From the NCBI RefSeq assembly GCF_036237275.1, contig NZ_CP108352.1:3286001-3350000 (forward strand): a DNA stretch of 64,000 bases, written 5' to 3'. The notes under the pieces are model-generated. The model was given only the letters and a program-made list of their open reading frames with translations. It ran no database searches and was not told the DNA's origin. Below, piece by piece: positions 59,622-64,000 of this stretch. The first letter of the stretch is position 1. Every line of letters starts with the position of its first letter. The DNA comes from Streptomyces sp. NBC_01353 (lineage in GTDB: Bacteria; Actinomycetota; Actinomycetes; Streptomycetales; Streptomycetaceae). A program made the position numbers and the translations under genes.

Positions 59622-61088
59622 TTATGGGAGCGTCCGCTCCAGGTGCCCGCCCACCGTGGGGGCCGTGCCCGACCGTGGACCGGTCGGGCACGGCCCCCTA
59701 CGCACCCACACGAGTCCCAGCGCCAGCACGATCCCGGTCACCACGAACCCGTACCAAGGCGTGGACCCCGACGGCGCGGTCTCGTACACGAGTGCCGCCG
59801 ACAAGACGGCGAGCAGCTGTCCGGCCCGGCTGCTCCACGCGACCGCCGCCACCACGCACACGCCCCACAGCGCGTACCACGGCTGCACCATCGGCGACAG
59901 CACCACCAGCGCCAGCAGCGAAAGCCCCAGCCCCAGCACCGGATCGATCCGCCCCTTCCACGCCCGCCAGGCGAGCGCCAGGATGATCATCACTGCCGCG
60001 AGAAGCCCGAGCTTCTGCACCACGCCCTTCACCGGATCGGGGTCGTCCGCGAGAAGGAGCCCGAGCCCCAGCCCCACGTCGCTCGTGACCGACAGGGCGG
60101 TGTGGATGGCCCCGGCGACGCCCTGCGTCCGCAGCCAGCCGAACCCGGTTCCGGCCACGACCGTGGCGCCCGCGGCCACCGCACCCGCCACCAGCCCCGG
60201 GAGAACGAGCCCCTTCACCACACCCCGTAGGCCACCGTCCCGCCGCGCGACCATCACCCCGATGAAGAGCAGTGCGACCGCCGCGGGCGACTTGATCATC
60301 ATCGCGAGCCCGACGAGCACGCAGCCGAGCACCCACCGCCCCCGCACCGCGAGCACGACGCCGCTGAGCATGAGCCCGATCATGAGCCCGTCGTTGTGCA
60401 TCCCGCCGACGACGTGAATGAGCAGCAGCGGATTGAGCGCGGCCAGCCAGAGCGCGCCGCTGCCACCCCCCAGCCCCCGTACGGCCCAGACGATCAGCGC
60501 GAGCGCACCGAGCGCGATCAGCCGCATCCCGAACACGGCGGGCACGATCTCCCCGCCGGTCACCTTCACGACGGCCTGCGCGAGGACGAGGAAGACCGGC
60601 CCGTACGGAGCGGGGGTGTCGGTCCAGTGCCCGCCGACGCTCGCCGCCGCGTCCGCCCCGAGCTCGCCGGGGCCGAGGACCGACGGCCCGCCCCCGTACA
60701 CGTCGTGCCCCTCCAGGACCATGGCGCCCTGCGCGATGTAGCTGTAGACGTCGGCGCTGTACAGCGGCGGCGCGAGCACCAGCGGCGCGGTCCACCACGC
60801 CAGCGTGCCGAGCACCCCGTCCCGCGCGTCCCGCATCCCGCGCGCCAGCAGCACCCCGTACCGCAACCAGACCACGACGAGGAGCGTCAGCCCCAGGTAC
60901 GCGAGGAGGGCGCCGGCCACGGTCGGCGCGAACCCCCGGGGGGCCCACACCCCCCACGGCTCGCGCACCGGCAGCGTCCCGGCCGTGTAGCCGCCCACCG
61001 CGACGGCGAGCGCCCCGACCGCGCCCAGCCACCGACACCCGGAGGCACTCCACAGGCCGCTCCACCGCGACGCGACCGCCTGCCTCAC
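59622..61088 (-). CDS. MptB-like polyprenol phosphomannose-dependent alpha-1,6-mannosyltransferase
   Basis: 488 residues with twelve or so membrane segments and GT-C hallmarks: YSADVYSYIAQGAMVLEGHD, with the DxD-like acidic loop near 100-115, then DTPAPYGPVFLVLAQAVV and NPLLLIHVVGGMHNDGLM. In mycobacteria MptB starts the mannan core of lipomannan; Streptomyces homologues build other cell-envelope mannans. Its last 25 codons fold with the next entry into a perfect 18-bp terminator stem. The start overlaps the following gene (ATGA). Confidence 0.87.
   Translation of the reverse strand: MRQAVASRWSGLWSASGCRWLGAVGALAVAVGGYTAGTLPVREPWGVWAPRGFAPTVAGALLAYLGLTLLVVVWLRYGVLLARGMRDARDGVLGTLAWWTAPLVLAPPLYSADVYSYIAQGAMVLEGHDVYGGGPSVLGPGELGADAAASVGGHWTDTPAPYGPVFLVLAQAVVKVTGGEIVPAVFGMRLIALGALALIVWAVRGLGGGSGALWLAALNPLLLIHVVGGMHNDGLMIGLMLSGVVLAVRGRWVLGCVLVGLAMMIKSPAAVALLFIGVMVARRDGGLRGVVKGLVLPGLVAGAVAAGATVVAGTGFGWLRTQGVAGAIHTALSVTSDVGLGLGLLLADDPDPVKGVVQKLGLLAAVMIILALAWRAWKGRIDPVLGLGLSLLALVVLSPMVQPWYALWGVCVVAAVAWSSRAGQLLAVLSAALVYETAPSGSTPWYGFVVTGIVLALGLVWVRRGPCPTGPRSGTAPTVGGHLERTLP
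59658..59698. terminator. Hairpin terminator within the mptB-like 3' coding end
   Basis: Perfect 18-bp arms (59658-59675 with 59681-59698) and a 5-base loop, between the deacylase gene and the convergent MptB-like gene, but 36 bases inside the latter's coding end (stop at 59622). Confidence 0.75.
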
Positions 61089-61552
61089 TGGGTCCGCTTC
61101 TGTTGCCCGGGGGCGGAGCCCGACTTCCCGGGCGTGTCACTCGTGGAACCGTCGGACGCACCGCCGGAAGTACCGTCCGTCGCGGTGGCCGACACGGTCG
61201 CCGTACCGGAGGCACTCGGACGCGCCGAGGCCGCAGCCGACGCGGACGCCGCGGCGGACCCGGACGGCTTCGACGCGGACGGTGCCGGTGCGCCGGTGGC
61301 ACCGGCCTCCGAGTCGTCCCCCGAAGGATCGGCCTGGATCAGCGCCGGCAACCCCGGATGCCCGCCGTCACCCGTCTGCGCTCCGCCGGTCTGCCCGGAC
61401 CGGAACGCTCCGGAGACGACCGCGACGAGCAGCCCGAGGCCGACGACACCGCCCCCGGCCAGCAGCCGGCGCGCCCATGGGGCCCGCCGAGCCGTGGCAT
61501 GACGGCGGCGGCGCCCGGGGGCGCCTGCGGCACGGTCGTCCTGATGGCTCAT
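61085..61552 (-). CDS. Membrane-anchored Ser/Ala-rich protein, unknown function
   Basis: 155 residues from the ATG at 61552. A basic N-terminus (RRRRHATARRAPWARR) and one membrane segment (about 30-48) are followed by a long low-complexity Ser/Ala/Thr/Pro/Gly tail outside, typical of glycosylated or wall-spanning linkers. The frame continues open to 61663, but that part adds no recognisable feature. It overlaps the MptB-like gene by 4 bases (ATGA) and might be its mannosylated substrate; that is only inference. Confidence 0.65.
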   Translation of the reverse strand: MSHQDDRAAGAPGRRRRHATARRAPWARRLLAGGGVVGLGLLVAVVSGAFRSGQTGGAQTGDGGHPGLPALIQADPSGDDSEAGATGAPAPSASKPSGSAAASASAAASARPSASGTATVSATATDGTSGGASDGSTSDTPGKSGSAPGQQKRTQ

Positions 61553-61704
61553 GGCCGCGAATTCTACGGAGCGGCCGCGCACCCCGGCGCACCGGTCATT
61601 CCCCGGCCTCCCGCACCCCCACCGCCCCGTGCCGCCCTTTCCGTTCCGCCCGACGTGTCCCAAAACACGAGGCGCCCCGCTCCGGCCCGCCGTAAGCTCT
61701 CGAC

Positions 61705-62916
61705 ATGCAGGTGATCCAGTCCACGAAGCTCGCCAACGTCTGTTACGAAATCCGGGGTCCGGTGCTCGAAGAGGCGATGCGGCTTGAGGCTGCGGGTCAT
61801 CGCATCCTCAAGCTCAACACCGGAAACCCGGCCGCCTTCGGCTTCGAGTGCCCGCCGGCGATCCTCGAGGACGTCCTGCGCAACCTCGCCGACGCCCATG
61901 GTTACGGCGACGCGAAGGGGCTGCTCTCCGCCCGCCGCGCGGTGATGAGCCACTACGAGACCAAGGGCATTCCGCTCTCCGTCGAGGACATCTACCTCGG
62001 CAACGGCGTCTCCGAGCTGATCCAGATGTCGATGCAGGCGCTGCTCGACGACGGCGACGAGGTGCTGGTCCCCGCCCCGGACTATCCGCTGTGGACCGCC
62101 TCGGTCTCCCTGGCCGGCGGTACGGCCGTGCACTACCGCTGCGACGAGCAGGCGGACTGGATGCCGGACCTCGCCGACATCGAGCGGAAGATCACCGATC
62201 GCACCAAGGCGATCGTGATCATCAACCCGAACAATCCCACGGGCGCCGTCTACGACGACGAGATGCTCCGGTCCCTCACCGAGATCGCCCGCCGCCACAA
62301 TCTGGTCGTCTGTTCCGACGAGATCTACGACAAGATCCTCTACGACGGCACCACGCACACCCCCACCGCCGCCATCGCGCCCGACCTGCTCGTGCTCACC
62401 TTCAACGGGATGAGCAAGAACTACCGGGTCGCCGGGTTCCGCTCCGGCTGGCTCGCGGTCTGCGGCCCCAAGGCCCACGCCACCTCGTACATCGAGGGGC
62501 TGACGATCCTCGCCAACATGCGACTGTGCGCCAACATGCCCGCGCAGCACGCGGTGGCCGCCGCCCTCCAGGGCCGGCAGTCGATCGAGGACCTGGTCCT
62601 GCCCGGCGGCCGGCTGCTCGAGCAGCGCGACACGGCGTACGAGCTGCTCACGCAGATCCCGGGCGTGACCTGTGTGAAGCCGAAGGGCGCCCTGTACCTC
62701 TTCCCGCGGCTCGACCCGAACGTCTACAAGATCAAGGACGACCGGCAGATGGTCCTCGACCTGCTGCGGGCCGAGAAGATCATGGTGGTGCACGGCACCG
62801 GCTTCAACTGGCACGAGCCGGACCACTTCCGGATCGTCACGCTCCCCGCGGCCACGGACCTGGCGGACGCGGTGACCCGGATCGGGCGCTTCCTGGACGG
62901 GTACAGCCAGCCGTAG
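61705..62916 (+). CDS. PLP-dependent aminotransferase (AlaA/AlaT type)
   Basis: 403 residues, fold-type I. The N-terminal VCYEIRGPVLEEAMRLEAAG fits the AlaA group; NPNNPTGAVYDDE gives the Asn-Pro-Pro loop, VVCSDEIYDKIL the PLP Asp and Tyr, and Lys238 in NGMSKNYRVAGFRSGW the Schiff base. The C-terminus has HFRIVTLP with the substrate Arg. AlaA converts pyruvate and glutamate to alanine, matching the keto acids the preceding operon produces, though it is a separate transcription unit. Confidence 0.92.
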   Translation: MQVIQSTKLANVCYEIRGPVLEEAMRLEAAGHRILKLNTGNPAAFGFECPPAILEDVLRNLADAHGYGDAKGLLSARRAVMSHYETKGIPLSVEDIYLGNGVSELIQMSMQALLDDGDEVLVPAPDYPLWTASVSLAGGTAVHYRCDEQADWMPDLADIERKITDRTKAIVIINPNNPTGAVYDDEMLRSLTEIARRHNLVVCSDEIYDKILYDGTTHTPTAAIAPDLLVLTFNGMSKNYRVAGFRSGWLAVCGPKAHATSYIEGLTILANMRLCANMPAQHAVAAALQGRQSIEDLVLPGGRLLEQRDTAYELLTQIPGVTCVKPKGALYLFPRLDPNVYKIKDDRQMVLDLLRAEKIMVVHGTGFNWHEPDHFRIVTLPAATDLADAVTRIGRFLDGYSQP

Positions 62917-62944
62917 CCCCGCCCACATCGGACCACACTCAACT

Positions 62945-62959
62945 TTAGATTGAATCTAA
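62945..62959. promoter_or_regulatory. AT-rich palindromic operator
   Basis: TTAGATT-G-AATCTAA is a perfect 7-bp palindrome in a 72% GC region. It ends 3 bases before a -10-like TAGGAT (62962-62967) and 40 bases before the next gene. The regulator is not encoded nearby; MarR, Fur or OhrR families bind AT-rich sites of this shape. Confidence 0.55.
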
Positions 62960-62998
62960 GCTAGGATGGCTGCAGAGCTACTGCAGGAGGCCGTCCCC

Positions 62999-63391
62999 AT
63001 GTACGAACCGATCCGCACGAAGTCGGTCCACCGGATGGCCGACGACGACCAGAACGCGTACCCGCACCGCTCCCGCGAGGAAGAGCTGGACATTCAGCTC
63101 GCCGGACATCTCGCCGCGCTGCTCGCCGTCACGGACGAGCTGGGCGACGCGGCGGCCGGTGAGCTCATCGCCCGGCAGGTGGCGCGGCTGCGCGGCGCGC
63201 CGCCGGCCCGTCATGCGGGGCTGAGCGGCTCGAACCCCCGGTCGCTGCACCAACGCGCCCACGCCCTCGCGGGCCGCGCCCTGGTCGTCGCCGCCTCCCG
63301 GGCCGACACGGCCGTCGCGATCCTCGCCGCCGAGCGCATGGACGCGCACACCGCGGCGCTGACCTCGCCCGAGCTGGTCAGCGCCCCCTGA
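62999..63391 (+). CDS. Small protein of unknown function
   Basis: 130 residues. The ATG at 62999 is chosen because AGGAGG lies eight bases upstream; an ATG at 62966 has no ribosome site. Soluble, Ala/Arg-rich, mostly helical: EEELDIQLAGHLAALLAVTD, AGELIARQVARLRGAPPARH and HALAGRALVVAASRADTAVAI. I recognise no domain. The palindrome before it is the only hint to its control. Confidence 0.65.
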   Translation: MYEPIRTKSVHRMADDDQNAYPHRSREEELDIQLAGHLAALLAVTDELGDAAAGELIARQVARLRGAPPARHAGLSGSNPRSLHQRAHALAGRALVVAASRADTAVAILAAERMDAHTAALTSPELVSAP

Positions 63392-63395
63392 CGGC

Positions 63396-63430
63396 CCCGG
63401 GCCGCGTGCCGGGGAGGCGCGCGGCCCGGG
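63396..63430 (+). terminator. Hairpin terminator
   Basis: Perfect 11-bp GC arms (63396-63406 with 63420-63430) with a 13-base loop after the small gene. Confidence 0.55.
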
Positions 63431-63539
63431 TGCCACCCAGCCCGTACACGGCGCTCCGGTTCGGTACCGGGATCGGTCCTTCACCCGCCGTCCACCCAAC
63501 TCCCCCTGGAATGTGGGCTTCCGCGAGCAACCTGCTCCC

Positions 63540-64000
63540 GTGAGACGCATCCTGGGAATCGTCCTCGCCGTCCTGCTCCTGGGCGGTGTGGCCGCCGTCC
63601 TCGTGGCGGGCGGCGACAAGGACAAGGGCACGGCAACGAAGACCGTGCGAGGAGTGATCGGATCGGAGAAGGCGGAGTTCTTCGCCGATCCCAAGGTGGT
63701 GAAGGCCCTGGCCGACAAGGGCTTCGCCGTGAAGGCGGAGACCTCCGGGTCCTGGGACATGGAGCAACTGCCGCTCGACGGCTACGACTTCGCGTTCCCG
63801 TCGTCCAAGGCGCCGGCCGACGAGCTGCGGGCCCGGACGAAGGTGAAGGGCGCCGTGCTGCGCCCCTTCTACTCGCCGCTCGTGGTCGTCGCCCACAGCT
63901 CCGCCGCCAAGGTCCTCGCCGACAACGGCCTGGTCACCCTGGGCGCCGGAGGCCGCACCGGCACCCTGCGCATGGGCCCGTACCTGGAGGCCGCGAAGGC
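63540..64000 (+). CDS. Exported binding-protein-like protein, N-terminal part
   Basis: Runs off the window. The visible 153 residues begin with the GTG at 63540, a basic start and hydrophobic export segment (about 5-25) without a lipobox, then RGVIGSEKAEFFADPKVVKALADKG, a strand-helix pattern of type II periplasmic binding proteins (SBP_bac_11/PBPb), and GYDFAFPSSKAPADELR. Many actinobacterial members carry a C-terminal von Willebrand A domain, which may follow beyond the end. Ligand unknown. Confidence 0.65.
   Translation, partial: MRRILGIVLAVLLLGGVAAVLVAGGDKDKGTATKTVRGVIGSEKAEFFADPKVVKALADKGFAVKAETSGSWDMEQLPLDGYDFAFPSSKAPADELRARTKVKGAVLRPFYSPLVVVAHSSAAKVLADNGLVTLGAGGRTGTLRMGPYLEAAK

Overview
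The window looks like the chromosomal core of a Streptomyces or very close relative. GC is about 72%, third codon positions are almost all G or C, GTG starts are common, and many adjacent genes overlap by 4 bases (ATGA or GTGA). The order glpX - wbl - class I fumarase - fumC - bifunctional PBP - oxyR/ahpC/ahpD matches, from memory, the SCO5047 to SCO5031 neighbourhood of S. coelicolor. I see no rRNA, tRNA, CRISPR array, insertion sequence, phage gene or biosynthetic megasynthase.

Layout. 0-12 kb: end of a nitroreductase, a DUF4245 protein, glpX, a WhiB-like gene, a DUF1707/LiaF-like protein, a DUF1304-TetR pair with two tandem operators, class I fumarase, an HxlR/reductase pair, a lipoprotein, a secreted SGNH hydrolase with ricin-type lectin, class II fumarase and a DUF402 protein. 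12-23 kb: a SpoIIE-type phosphatase fused to an anti-sigma kinase domain, a class A PBP, a PadR-ABC operon, and the peroxide module oxyR<>ahpC-ahpD. 23-38 kb: an AI-2E family permease, a secreted lytic transglycosylase with a long structured leader, PhoH, UppS, an aldo/keto reductase, an HTH_42/AlkZ-like gene, membrane proteins, a prepilin peptidase and a DUF559 protein.

37.7-48.8 kb: a Tad/Flp pilus locus, all on the minus strand: zinc-ribbon protein, CpaB, TadZ-like ATPase, two TadE-like pseudopilins, TadA, TadB, TadC, then a histidine kinase and response regulator coupled to tadC by overlap, Flp, a TadG-like protein, a lipoprotein and an OmpA-domain protein. The likely prepilin peptidase is apart at 33.7-34.5 kb.

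49-64 kb: a GH18 chitinase with a DasR-type site in its promoter, a secreted M14 carboxypeptidase, and a D-amino-acid module. In that module a GntP permease, RidA, IclR and a PfkB kinase diverge from a PLP-dependent D-amino-acid deaminase and an N-acyl-D-amino-acid deacylase across a 19-bp palindrome. Then come an MptB-like mannosyltransferase, an alanine-type aminotransferase, an unrecognised gene behind an AT-rich palindrome, and the start of an exported binding-protein-like gene.

Most unusual points: a Streptomyces-type GC-rich repeat appears to sit in frame inside the PfkB kinase gene; the Tad locus carries its own translationally coupled two-component system and an unrecognised zinc-ribbon protein; the transglycosylase gene has a folded leader and a Crp-like site; and two perfect terminator stems lie inside the 3' ends of coding sequences.
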